Source: Spirochaetota bacterium (GTDB lineage Bacteria > Spirochaetota > Spirochaetia > Treponematales > Treponemataceae). Taken from it: a stretch of 5,960 nt of DNA. The notes under the pieces are model-generated. The model had not been told where the DNA came from. It did no database searches and saw only the letters and a program-made list of their open reading frames with translations. The position numbers were made by a program, and so were the translations under genes. Positions 1-5,375 of the stretch are shown one piece after another; position 1 is the stretch's first letter, and each line of letters begins with the position of its first letter. The DNA lies in the NCBI GenBank assembly GCA_029571425.1, contig JAKPSR010000238.1, positions 1 to 5,960 of the forward strand, read 5' to 3'.

Positions 1-488
1 CCGGGCTTTAATTGATACCCTGCGTTTTCCGTTACCGTAAGGGTCACCGTCTCGCCCGCGGCCGAGCCCGTTACGGCCGCCCCCTCGACCGATGCGATAA
101 TTGATCCATTCGCCGCGGACATGGCGATTGGCAACACGAACCCCGCGCTTACCGTGACCGCATGCGCGGGCATCGTGAAGGTATAAAGCGATGCGGAACC
201 GGATAGCGGGACGACGGTCGCGCTGTCGCCGGTTTTGGTTGCCGTAAGCGTTCCCGCCTGCAACTGATATTCTGCGCATGGCGTTACCGTGAGCGTGACG
301 GTTTCCCCTTCGGTGGCGGTTATTTTGTCCGAGGTAATCGTGCCCTTCGAAAGCGGCGCGATGGCGACTGCGTAGGCGGGTTTCTCGTCTGATTTGGGCG
401 ACGACGAAGGATCGCAGCCGGCGAACGCGAGGCAGAGTGCGCAGGGCACGAAGGTTAGTCTCCAAAATCCTGTGAAGAATGCTTTCAT
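1..488 (-). CDS. Putative lipoprotein with InlB-B/Flg_new-like beta repeats (N-terminal part, runs off the window)
   Basis: The open frame runs from ATG at 488-486 to the window edge without a stop, giving 162 visible residues. Residues 1-25 form a bacterial lipoprotein signal: MK, a hydrophobic stretch to about residue 23, then FAGC with Cys25 as the likely lipidated residue. Phe at -3 is non-standard but compatible with loose spirochaetal lipoboxes. A Ser/Pro/Lys-rich linker (26-38) follows. Residues 49-117 and 128-162 are two copies of one module: a G-T/S-I opening, GETVTLTV, a Y-Q-L turn and, in the complete first copy, YTFTMPAHAVTV. This is the pattern of divergent InlB B-repeat / Flg_new-type surface domains. 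The protein is therefore probably anchored on the envelope and extended, with binding or structural duties that cannot be named. An SD (GGAG) supports the start. It lies downstream of the tRNA-Asn terminator, so it needs its own promoter. Confidence 0.85.
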   Translation of the reverse strand, partial: MKAFFTGFWRLTFVPCALCLAFAGCDPSSSPKSDEKPAYAVAIAPLSKGTITSDKITATEGETVTLTVTPCAEYQLQAGTLTATKTGDSATVVPLSGSASLYTFTMPAHAVTVSAGFVLPIAMSAANGSIIASVEGAAVTGSAAGETVTLTVTENAGYQLKP

Positions 489-496
489 AGGTGTGT

Positions 497-500
497 CTCC
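497..500 (-). promoter_or_regulatory. Shine-Dalgarno of the lipoprotein gene
   Basis: GGAG (minus strand) lies 8 bases before the ATG at 488 and fixes that start. Confidence 0.7.
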
Positions 501-612
501 ATCTTACGAAATTTGTGGGTAGTGAAATGGCGTGGCATATTGCGAGCAGGATAGGTCCCATGGAGGCCATGAGTCGACCGGATAAAGCGATTGGCCGCGT
601 TTATTATTCGGA

Positions 613-653
613 CGTTCGTTTGAGGGGGCTCCGAACGAGGAAGTTCGCCCCCC
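613..653. other. Overlapping inverted repeats in the lipoprotein leader region
   Basis: GGGGGC (624-629) plus GAAC (633-636) can pair with GTTC (643-646) plus GCCCCC (647-652), giving a 10-bp stem with a 3-base bulge and a 6-base loop. CGTTCG (613-618) can instead pair with CGAACG (632-637), which uses the same GAAC. The two folds exclude each other. No T-run follows on either strand, so it is not an ordinary terminator. The rest of the roughly 185-base gap between the tRNA terminator and the lipoprotein (489-674) shows no promoter I would defend and no convincing ORF. Confidence 0.4.
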
Positions 654-674
654 GTTATGCCCCCTGCCTTTCTC

Positions 675-709
675 AAAAATAAAAAAACCCATCCAATTGG
701 ATGGGTTTT
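675..709 (-). terminator. Rho-independent terminator after tRNA-Asn
   Basis: Read on the minus strand, an 11-bp perfect stem (AAAACCCATCC / GGATGGGTTTT, 709-684) with an AATT loop is followed directly by a T-rich run with one interrupting A, down to about 675. It starts only 5 bases past the tRNA 3' end (715). It should end the tRNA transcript and insulate the lipoprotein gene. Confidence 0.92.
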
Positions 710-714
710 ACTCG

Positions 715-787
715 CTCCCCCGTGGTGATTCGAACACCAGACCCAGTGGTTAACAGCCACTTGCTCTGCCGGCTGAGCTACAGGGGA
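715..787 (-). tRNA. tRNA-Asn (anticodon GTT)
   Basis: The minus-strand sequence folds into a full 73-base cloverleaf. The acceptor stem is TCCCCTG / CGGGGGA (including one T-G wobble) and the discriminator is G at 715. The D arm is GCTC/GAGC. The anticodon stem is AGTGG/CCACT around loop CTGTTAA, so the anticodon is GTT, which reads AAC and AAU. The T arm is TGGTG/CACCA around TTCGAAT. The 3' CCA is not encoded (CGAG follows), so it must be added by nucleotidyltransferase. It has its own promoter and terminator and forms a single-gene transcription unit. Confidence 0.97.
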
Positions 788-814
788 ATGCGCTCAATCG
801 CTTAAGCGAGGCTT

Positions 815-843
815 ACGATAGCCGAATCGCCGAAAAATGTCAA
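815..843 (-). promoter_or_regulatory. Sigma70-type promoter of tRNA-Asn
   Basis: A perfect -35 TTGACA (843-838), a 17-base spacer and a -10 TATCGT (820-815, 4 of 6) predict a start near 808, about 20 bases before the tRNA 5' end. The -35 begins only 10 bases beyond the stop codon of the upstream gene. A 12-bp perfect palindrome, TCGCTTAAGCGA (798-809), lies at the predicted start site. No terminator separates the upstream operon, so readthrough into the tRNA is possible. Confidence 0.8.
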
Positions 844-852
844 GCGAGGGGC

Positions 853-1455
853 TTATTCACGCTCCTCGGCGATGCCGGCGGCCTCGCGGGCGCGCGCGCG
901 GGCTTCGTCGAGTACTTGCTCGTACCGCGCCTCGAGGGCGTTGCGGTTCTTGGAGAGGGCGGCGAGGTACTCGGGGTCGTGGGCTGCGTCGAGGGGGACT
1001 TCCTGCCCGTACATCCGGGCGAGCTCCTGCTGGCGGGCGCGGAGGCGCGGGAGGAACTGCTGGCGCAGGGCCTCCTCCATCCGCTTTCGCTCGGAGAGGA
1101 ACTGGGCCAGTATCTGGGCGACCTGGGCGAAGAGCTCGGCCATCCCGGCTTTGGGGACGAGTGCCTCAAGGCCCTTCCCGATGAGCTCGGCGCGGCCGGT
1201 CTCCGCCTCGGTGGCGGGAAGGCGAAGGGCGGCGAGAAGGACGGAGACGGCACCTTCGCGGAACATGGCCGCCTCGTTACCCGCGCGGGCTTTCGCCTCC
1301 TTGGCGAGCTCGGCCTCGCCCGATCCGTCGAGGTAGGCGGTCGCTGCCCGCTTCCCCTCGTTCCGCAGTTCCCGGTGCTCGGCGCCGGACTTGTCTCCCT
1401 TAATGTCGCGGGTCTTTTCCATCGCGATATCGAGTGCCGATCGTATTTCTCCCAT
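853..1455 (-). CDS. Uncharacterised alpha-helical protein, 200 aa
   Basis: I do not recognise a characterised family. The start is ATG at 1455 (MGEIRSALDIAMEKTRDIKG...). It has an ideal AGGAG SD 6 bases upstream, and the 22 codons of the longer open frame would lie inside the end of the cyclo-ligase gene. The product is soluble, with no signal peptide or membrane segment. It is rich in Ala, Glu, Arg and Lys and almost certainly helical. A charged N-terminal part (about 1-60) leads to a more hydrophobic helix bundle (about 62-122), then long amphipathic, coiled-coil-like helices (about 120-150 and 165-200). The N-terminal ALDIAMEKT-D-KGDK pattern resembles uncharacterised proteins I associate with spirochaetes, which is a weak recollection. 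Its SD overlaps the cyclo-ligase stop codon, so the two are probably translationally coupled. Its job is unknown. Confidence 0.8.
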   Translation of the reverse strand: MGEIRSALDIAMEKTRDIKGDKSGAEHRELRNEGKRAATAYLDGSGEAELAKEAKARAGNEAAMFREGAVSVLLAALRLPATEAETGRAELIGKGLEALVPKAGMAELFAQVAQILAQFLSERKRMEEALRQQFLPRLRARQQELARMYGQEVPLDAAHDPEYLAALSKNRNALEARYEQVLDEARARAREAAGIAEERE

Positions 1456-1461
1456 GGCGCG

Positions 1462-1466
1462 CTCCT
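1462..1466 (-). promoter_or_regulatory. Shine-Dalgarno overlapping the upstream stop codon
   Basis: AGGAG (minus strand 1466-1462) is 6 bases from ATG 1455. It shares base 1466 with the TAA stop (1468-1466) of the cyclo-ligase gene. This decides the start of the 200-aa protein and suggests coupled translation. Confidence 0.75.
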
Positions 1467-2092
1467 TACCCCTTAAATATACACATTTCCCCGGCGAGAA
1501 CGCAATCGAGCCGGATGTCATGGGCTTCGGTCGGGACTTGGTCGACGAGCTGGCTTACCCGGCAGGCGCCGACGAGGAGGATGTCGGCGCTGGATATGCC
1601 GCCGGCGACCTGAGACCCCGCCGCTGTGGGCGTCGCTCGGGCGAGGAGGTCGGCGAGGAGGTCGGCGAGGAAGCGGTCGTAGTAGCCGGCTCCTTGGCCG
1701 AGTCGGCCGCCCGAGCGGTCGAAGGCGAGGCCGGGGACGAGGACGATAAGGGGCAGGAGGGCGGAAAGCTCGCCGGGGTAGAGGGTTGGCGCGTCTGCCG
1801 CGGGCTCGGGGATGCCGAACGAGCCGCGGGGGAGCGCTTCGGCGGGATCGTCAACGCGGCGGAATGAGAGCCGGTCGCCCTCGACGCGGGGAAGGGCGAT
1901 CGCCTTTCCGCCCGCGCGGGCGGCCGCCAGGATCAGGTCGACGGAGACCTCGCCGCGGACGGCCCGGTAGCCGAAGACGGTGCGCGCGAGAGAGAGGAAA
2001 TGGGCGAAGCGCGCCTCGGCGGGAAGGGGGATCGATTCCGGGGGAGACGCGTCGAGGAGGCCTCGCATCCGGGCGCGAAGCTCGGGCTTCAC
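1466..2092 (-). CDS. 5-formyltetrahydrofolate cyclo-ligase (MTHFS / YgfA family)
   Basis: This enzyme uses ATP to convert 5-formyl-tetrahydrofolate to 5,10-methenyl-tetrahydrofolate in the cytoplasm, returning a storage or dead-end folate to the one-carbon pool. Of 208 residues, 120-141 carry the family signature: PGLAFD, a G-R-L-G-x-G-x-GYYDRFL run and the nucleotide-binding glycines. Residues 181-196 carry the second block, QLVDQVPTEAHD followed by LD. The N terminus (K2, R6/R8) fits the usual K-x-x-L-R opening. Between YYDR (140) and QLVD (181) are 40 residues, against about 22-24 in E. coli YgfA and human MTHFS. The extra part includes a LADLLADLL duplication. The start is GTG at 2092, overlapping the TGA of the hydrogenase-like gene by 4 bases, with GAGG 7 bases upstream. 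The function is secure; the link to the sensor genes is only by operon. Confidence 0.95.
   Translation of the reverse strand: MKPELRARMRGLLDASPPESIPLPAEARFAHFLSLARTVFGYRAVRGEVSVDLILAAARAGGKAIALPRVEGDRLSFRRVDDPAEALPRGSFGIPEPAADAPTLYPGELSALLPLIVLVPGLAFDRSGGRLGQGAGYYDRFLADLLADLLARATPTAAGSQVAGGISSADILLVGACRVSQLVDQVPTEAHDIRLDCVLAGEMCIFKG
1639..1674. repeat. 12-bp tandem repeat, three copies, inside the cyclo-ligase gene
   Basis: Copies at 1639-1650, 1651-1662 and 1663-1674 follow the unit cggcgaggaggt with one mismatch in the first and two in the third. The 12-bp period keeps the reading frame and encodes the repeated L-A-D-L segment around residues 142-150. Confidence 0.8.
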
Positions 2093-3393
2093 TTGCCTTC
2101 CTCGAGAAGGAGTCGGTATTGTTCCTTGAGGATGATCACGCAGTCGGTCTTGCTCGCCTTCCCGCGGACGATGTCCTCGGCGAGGGCGTGGCAGTTCGGC
2201 GCCCCGCAGCAGCCGCAGTCGAGGCCGGGGAGCTCGGCGTAGATGCGTTCCATCTCGGCCATCATCGCGCGCGCCTTGCGGTAGTCCCCGTCAAGGAGGA
2301 GGGCGGGCCGCGCGGGAAGGTCGGGGTCTCGGAAGGGCGCCTCGCCCGCGGGGTCGGGGGGCGTCGCGGCGGGCGGGGCCGACGACTCGCGGACTGTCAG
2401 GACGTGGCGGGCGAGGGTGGGCGAGGAGGCGACGAGGGGGCCGCCGACGCAGCCTTCGCGGCAGGCCATCAGCTCGAGGAAATCGATGCCGGGAAGCTTT
2501 CCGTTCTCGCAGGACTCGAGGACCTGGGCGCAGAGCTCGATCCCGTCGACGGCGAGGTAGCGGAAGGGCGATCCCGCGACCGTCATCGCCGCTTCTCCCT
2601 CGCGCCTGCCCCAGGATATCTCGGGGGCGGAGTCCCCGGTCGGGGCGCTCGGCGCGGGCTCGATTCGGTCGGCGCCGTCGTTCTTGAGGGCCGCGATGAT
2701 CGGGAGGACGACGTCCTTGACGCTGAACACCCCGTCGACGGCGCTCTCGCCGCCCGAAAGGGGGGCTTTCGTCTCCGTGATCTTCCCGGCGCAGGGCGAG
2801 ATGAAGAAGGCACCGACGCGACTTCCGGCCGGGAGCCGCCTTCGGGCGCGCGACTTCGCGATCCGGGCGGCGAGCTCCATCGGGGCGATCACCGGCTCGA
2901 CGTGCTCGATGAGGCTCGGGAAGCGTATCTGGATGTACTTGATGATCGTCGGGCAGCTCGACGAGATGACCGGTCGCCGTGCGTCGGGCCGCGCGAGGTA
3001 GGCGCGGGTCGCGCGGGCGACGAGCTCGGTCGCCGCGCTCACGGGGAAGACCTCGTCGAAGCCGAGGGAGCGGAGGGCGCGGTGTATCTCGGCGACGGGG
3101 GCCGTATCCGGGAACTGCCCGTAAAGGGAGGGGGCGGGTAGGGCGATCTTCCAATCGAAGGGGCTCGCGGGGTCGGCGAGGGACTCGAGCGCGTCGGAGC
3201 GCGCCTTCTTCGCGTGGTTCGGGCACCGCCTGATGCATTCCCCGCAGTCGATGCACCGCTCCTCGATGATGAAGGCCTTCCCGTCGCGCACGCGGATAGC
3301 CTCTGCCGGGCAGGTCGTCACGCAGACGGTGCAGCCCTTGCACGCGTCCTGGTCGAGGATGACGGAGTGGAAGCGGCTTCCGTCCGCGCTCAT
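2089..3393 (-). CDS. [FeFe]-hydrogenase-like iron-sulfur protein, probable H2/redox sensor type
   Basis: 434 residues. Two ferredoxin [4Fe-4S] motifs lie at Cys18/21/24/28 and Cys47/50/53/57. The [FeFe]-hydrogenase large-subunit domain follows (about 83-335). Its H-cluster cysteines are all present: Cys147 (SSSCP), Cys201 (SPCAGK, with E207 placed as in PCxxKxxE), and Cys311 and Cys315 (ELMACREGCVGGP). A Pro/Ala-rich linker (337-365) joins a C-terminal four-Cys Fe-S domain (Cys393, 396, 401, 418; CGCCGAPNC). The residue before Cys147 is Ser, where catalytic enzymes have the proton-relay cysteine (TSCCP), and the first-sphere Met of MPC is Ser199. Such changes are known in sensory-type hydrogenases, so fast H2 turnover is unlikely. 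There is no PAS domain or membrane segment. Its ATG overlaps the ATPase stop (ATGA). No strong SD is visible, so coupled translation is likely. Whether an H-cluster is assembled needs HydEFG, which is not in the window. Confidence 0.9.
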   Translation of the reverse strand: MSADGSRFHSVILDQDACKGCTVCVTTCPAEAIRVRDGKAFIIEERCIDCGECIRRCPNHAKKARSDALESLADPASPFDWKIALPAPSLYGQFPDTAPVAEIHRALRSLGFDEVFPVSAATELVARATRAYLARPDARRPVISSSCPTIIKYIQIRFPSLIEHVEPVIAPMELAARIAKSRARRRLPAGSRVGAFFISPCAGKITETKAPLSGGESAVDGVFSVKDVVLPIIAALKNDGADRIEPAPSAPTGDSAPEISWGRREGEAAMTVAGSPFRYLAVDGIELCAQVLESCENGKLPGIDFLELMACREGCVGGPLVASSPTLARHVLTVRESSAPPAATPPDPAGEAPFRDPDLPARPALLLDGDYRKARAMMAEMERIYAELPGLDCGCCGAPNCHALAEDIVRGKASKTDCVIILKEQYRLLLEEGK

Positions 3394-3812
3394 TCGGCCC
3401 CCGGTATCCTGATTCGCATCGTCACGGTGGTCCCCTTCCCCGGCGCGGTGTCTATCGTGAGCTCGTCCGCGTTCCGCTTCATGTTGGGTAATCCCATCCC
3501 CGCGCCGAAACCGAGCTCGCGCACGAGCTCGGGCGCGGTCGAGTATCCGTCCTGCATCGCGAGCTCGAGGTCGGCGATACCCGGCCCCGAGTCGCGCATC
3601 ACGATGGTGATTTCGTCGTCCCCGATGTCGATGTCCGCCTCGCCGCCGCCGGCGTGGACGACCATGTTGATCTCCGCCTCGTACATGGCGACCGCCGTGC
3701 GCTTGACGACGGCGTGCGGTATGCCGAGCCGCTGGAGTATCTTCTTCATCTCGGCCGAGGCGTTCCCCGCGCGGGCGAAGTCGTCGCCGGGGACCGCGAA
3801 GTGGTAGTGCAT
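3390..3812 (-). CDS. GHKL/HATPase_c protein, RsbW-like anti-sigma factor/serine kinase type
   Basis: This 140-residue, single-domain ATPase belongs to the histidine-kinase-like superfamily. Visible motifs are the N box at 45-54 (E-x-x-x-N-x-x-x-HA: E45, N49, H53), the G1 box D74-S-G-P-G78, the G2 box at 101-108 (GFGAGMGL) and a final G-x-G-T-T-V strand (125-130). There is no dimerisation/phospho-His domain, so it is not a sensor histidine kinase. The compact size and N box match RsbW/SpoIIAB-type proteins, which bind or phosphorylate a partner. No sigma factor, STAS antagonist or PP2C phosphatase is present nearby, so its partner is unknown. The adjacent iron-sulfur and DRTGG proteins are the obvious candidates. 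The start at ATG 3812 is 7 bases after the DRTGG stop. Only GGCGGG, immediately before the ATG, resembles an SD. Confidence 0.9.
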   Translation of the reverse strand: MHYHFAVPGDDFARAGNASAEMKKILQRLGIPHAVVKRTAVAMYEAEINMVVHAGGGEADIDIGDDEITIVMRDSGPGIADLELAMQDGYSTAPELVRELGFGAGMGLPNMKRNADELTIDTAPGKGTTVTMRIRIPGAE

Positions 3813-3819
3813 CCCGCCG

Positions 3820-4179
3820 TTACCCGATGGCCCGCACCCCGCCCTCGCGGACGCCCGCCTCGTAGAGCCGGCCGCACGCGAGGAAGAGCGGAAGCCGCGT
3901 CTTGAGGAGGACGATCCCGTTCTCGCGGGCCATCTCGGCCATCTCGTCGGTCGGGGCCTTCCCGCGCACGAAGCACACCGCCTCGATGTCCATGAGGACG
4001 GCGGTCCTGATCACCTGTATGTTGATGAGGCCGGTTAACAGGAGTACTCGGTCCTTTACGAAGGCCATCACGTCGCTCATGAGGTCGGCGCCGCAGGCGG
4101 AGTTAATGTCGAGTCCGTCCCGCTCGGTGCCGGCCACGATCTCCGCCTCGATCGCCTTCGCAGCGTCTTGTATAGTCAT
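3820..4179 (-). CDS. Stand-alone DRTGG-domain protein of the hydrogenase-associated type
   Basis: 119 residues, essentially one DRTGG domain (the fold also found in phosphotransacetylase N-terminal regions and with CBS domains). The N-terminal helix (1-16) is followed by S-A-C-G-A-D-L-M-S-D-V (27-37). The core strand/loop LLLTGLINIQVIRTA (46-60) stands where classic members have T-G-G-D-R-T. The segments AVCFVRGKAPT (67-77) and ACGRLYEAGV near residue 110 complete the pattern. Close relatives accompany [FeFe]-hydrogenase-like and RsbW-like genes in anaerobes (established association, recalled). The ligand is unknown; nucleotide or metabolite sensing is an inference. It is probably the first gene of the sensor operon. 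No SD precedes the ATG at 4179, and a promoter ends 6 bases before it, suggesting a leaderless message. Confidence 0.88.
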   Translation of the reverse strand: MTIQDAAKAIEAEIVAGTERDGLDINSACGADLMSDVMAFVKDRVLLLTGLINIQVIRTAVLMDIEAVCFVRGKAPTDEMAEMARENGIVLLKTRLPLFLACGRLYEAGVREGGVRAIG

Positions 4180-4185
4180 GGGGAC

Positions 4186-4214
4186 AGGATATCATGGGAT
4201 TTGCCCGGCGTAAA
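4186..4214 (-). promoter_or_regulatory. Candidate promoter of the sensor operon, leaderless arrangement
   Basis: On the minus strand there is a -35 TTTACG (4214-4209, 4 of 6), a 17-base spacer ending in TGA (the TGn of an extended -10), and a -10 TATCCT (4191-4186, 4 of 6). Exactly 6 bases then separate the -10 from the ATG at 4179, so transcription would begin at or next to the start codon. The missing SD agrees with this. Confidence 0.45.
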
Positions 4215-4220
4215 GCGAAG

Positions 4221-4276
4221 GCTATAGACGGGCCCGCGTCTACAGACGCGATGCGCGTCTATTGACGCGCCCCGCG
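4221..4276. repeat. Three imperfect 19-bp tandem repeats with nested palindromes at the 3' end of aroC
   Basis: Copies lie at 4221-4238 (18 bp), 4239-4257 and 4258-4276, with shared core cta-NN-gacg-S-g-NNN-cgcg. Because each unit holds GACG and CGCG(TC) arms, the array also forms inverted repeats. These are TAGACG/CGTCTA (4225-4230 with 4237-4242), CGCGTCT/AGACGCG (4235-4250 region) and AGACGCG-ATG-CGCGTCT (4244-4260, 7 bp, 3-base loop). The aroC stop TAG (4261-4259) lies inside the third copy. No T-tract follows on either strand, so a classical terminator is not supported. Confidence 0.7.
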
Positions 4277-5371
4277 CTGGCGGATTACGGCGTCCGCGAG
4301 GACCAGGGCGGTCATCGCCTCGACGACGGGTACGATTCGGGGGCAGAGACAGACGTCGTGCCTGCCGCGCACCTCGATGTCGACCTCGTTCCCGTCGAGG
4401 TCGATCGTCCGCTGGGGAAGGCTAATCGAGGCGACGGGCTTGATCGCGACGTTGAAGGCGATCTCGGCGCCGTTCGAGATGCCGCCGAGGATGCCGCCCG
4501 CGTGGTTCGACTCGAAGGATGGCTTCCCGTCGCTCCCGCGGCGCATGGGGTCGTTCCACTGGCTTCCCGTCATCCGGGCGCTCGCGAAGCCCGAGCCGAA
4601 CTCGATTCCCTTGACGGCCCCGATCGAGAGTATCGCCCCCGCGAGGAGGCCGTCAAGCTTGTCGAAGACTGGCTCGCCGAGCCCGGCGGGAACCCCGCGC
4701 GCCCGGCAGGTGACGATGCCGCCGGCGCTGTCCCCGGCCCCCTTAAGCTCGATGATCCGCTTGAGCATCTTCTCGGCCGCGACGGGGTCGCAGGCGCGCA
4801 GTTGGTTTGACTCGATGACCGACTCGTCGCAGGTCTCGCAGGCGATGCCTGCGGCCTCGACCGTCCACGCCCGGACCGACGTTCCGAGGGTGGAGAGGAA
4901 GGCCTTGGCGATCGCCCCCGCGGCGACGCGCGCGGCGGTCTCTCGGCCGGAGGAACGGCCCCCGCCCCGGTAGTCGCGTATCCCGTACTTGCTGAAATAA
5001 CCGAAGTCCGCGTGGCCCGGGCGGAATTTGCGGACGATGTCCCCGTAGTCTTCCGAGCGCTGGTTGGTGTTGCGTATAAGGATGGCGAGGGCCGTGCCCG
5101 TCGTCTTACCCTCGAAGACCCCGGAGAGGATCTCGCAGGCGTCGGCCTCTTTCCGCGAGGTCATCGCCGGGTTGAGCCTGCCCGAGCGCTCGGTTCCGTC
5201 GGAGTCGGCGGGATGAGCGCCCGGGCGCCGGCGGTCGAGGTCCCGCTGGATGATCGCCTCGTCGATCGGGATTCCCGCCGGGCAGCCGTCGACGATAACC
5301 CCGAGGGCGGGCCCATGGCTTTCGCCGAAGGTGGTAACCTTGAATGCGTCGCCGAAACTATTTCCCGCCAT
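4259..5371 (-). CDS. aroC: Chorismate synthase
   Basis: It catalyses the last step of the shikimate pathway, anti-1,4-elimination of phosphate from EPSP to give chorismate, using reduced FMN in the cytoplasm. Of 370 residues, GESHG (16-20, with catalytic His19) opens the first family signature. RPGHADFGYFSKYGIRDYRG (117-136) carries the second conserved His (120). GGGRSSGRETAARVAAGA (136-153) is the second signature. GRHDVCLCPRIVPVVEAM (336-353) is the third, with the conserved Asp339. Length and all key residues are normal, so it should be active. I chose ATG 5371 because AGGAGG lies 4 bases upstream and the family begins just before the GESHG block. An upstream in-frame ATG (5416) would overlap the promoter -10. 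The last residues (R-G-A-R-Q) are encoded by the third copy of the downstream tandem repeat. The DRTGG gene follows after 79 bases. Confidence 0.97.
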   Translation of the reverse strand: MAGNSFGDAFKVTTFGESHGPALGVIVDGCPAGIPIDEAIIQRDLDRRRPGAHPADSDGTERSGRLNPAMTSRKEADACEILSGVFEGKTTGTALAILIRNTNQRSEDYGDIVRKFRPGHADFGYFSKYGIRDYRGGGRSSGRETAARVAAGAIAKAFLSTLGTSVRAWTVEAAGIACETCDESVIESNQLRACDPVAAEKMLKRIIELKGAGDSAGGIVTCRARGVPAGLGEPVFDKLDGLLAGAILSIGAVKGIEFGSGFASARMTGSQWNDPMRRGSDGKPSFESNHAGGILGGISNGAEIAFNVAIKPVASISLPQRTIDLDGNEVDIEVRGRHDVCLCPRIVPVVEAMTALVLADAVIRQRGARQ

Positions 5372-5375
5372 ACGT

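Noticed and set aside
637..652. Similarity between gaggaagttcgcccc (637-651) and gaggaaacttcgcccc (5456-5470 region) as a dispersed repeat
   Set aside because: Only about 15 bases match, with a gap, in GC-rich DNA. Flanks differ and the contexts are unrelated, so chance is the simplest explanation.
485..760. Minus-strand frame of 91 codons and plus-strand frame of 63 codons around the tRNA
   Set aside because: They run through or beside the tRNA-Asn and its terminator, with no SD and no protein-like composition.
916..1476. Plus-strand open frame of 186 codons opposite the helical protein
   Set aside because: No SD or recognisable domain. The minus-strand frame has an ideal SD, operon spacing and sensible helical composition.
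1456..1521. Upstream extension of the 200-aa protein to ATG 1521
   Set aside because: It would overlap the cyclo-ligase 3' end by 56 bases and ignore the AGGAG correctly spaced for ATG 1455.
1786..3141. Long plus-strand open frame of 451 codons
   Set aside because: It lies antisense to the hydrogenase-like and cyclo-ligase genes, which have unmistakable motifs. Its product is Arg/Gly/Asp-rich low-complexity sequence, as expected for a shadow frame in GC-rich DNA.
4221..4276. CRISPR array or intrinsic terminator
   Set aside because: The copies are directly adjacent without spacers, so it is not CRISPR. No T-tract follows the hairpins on either strand, so a classical terminator is unsupported.
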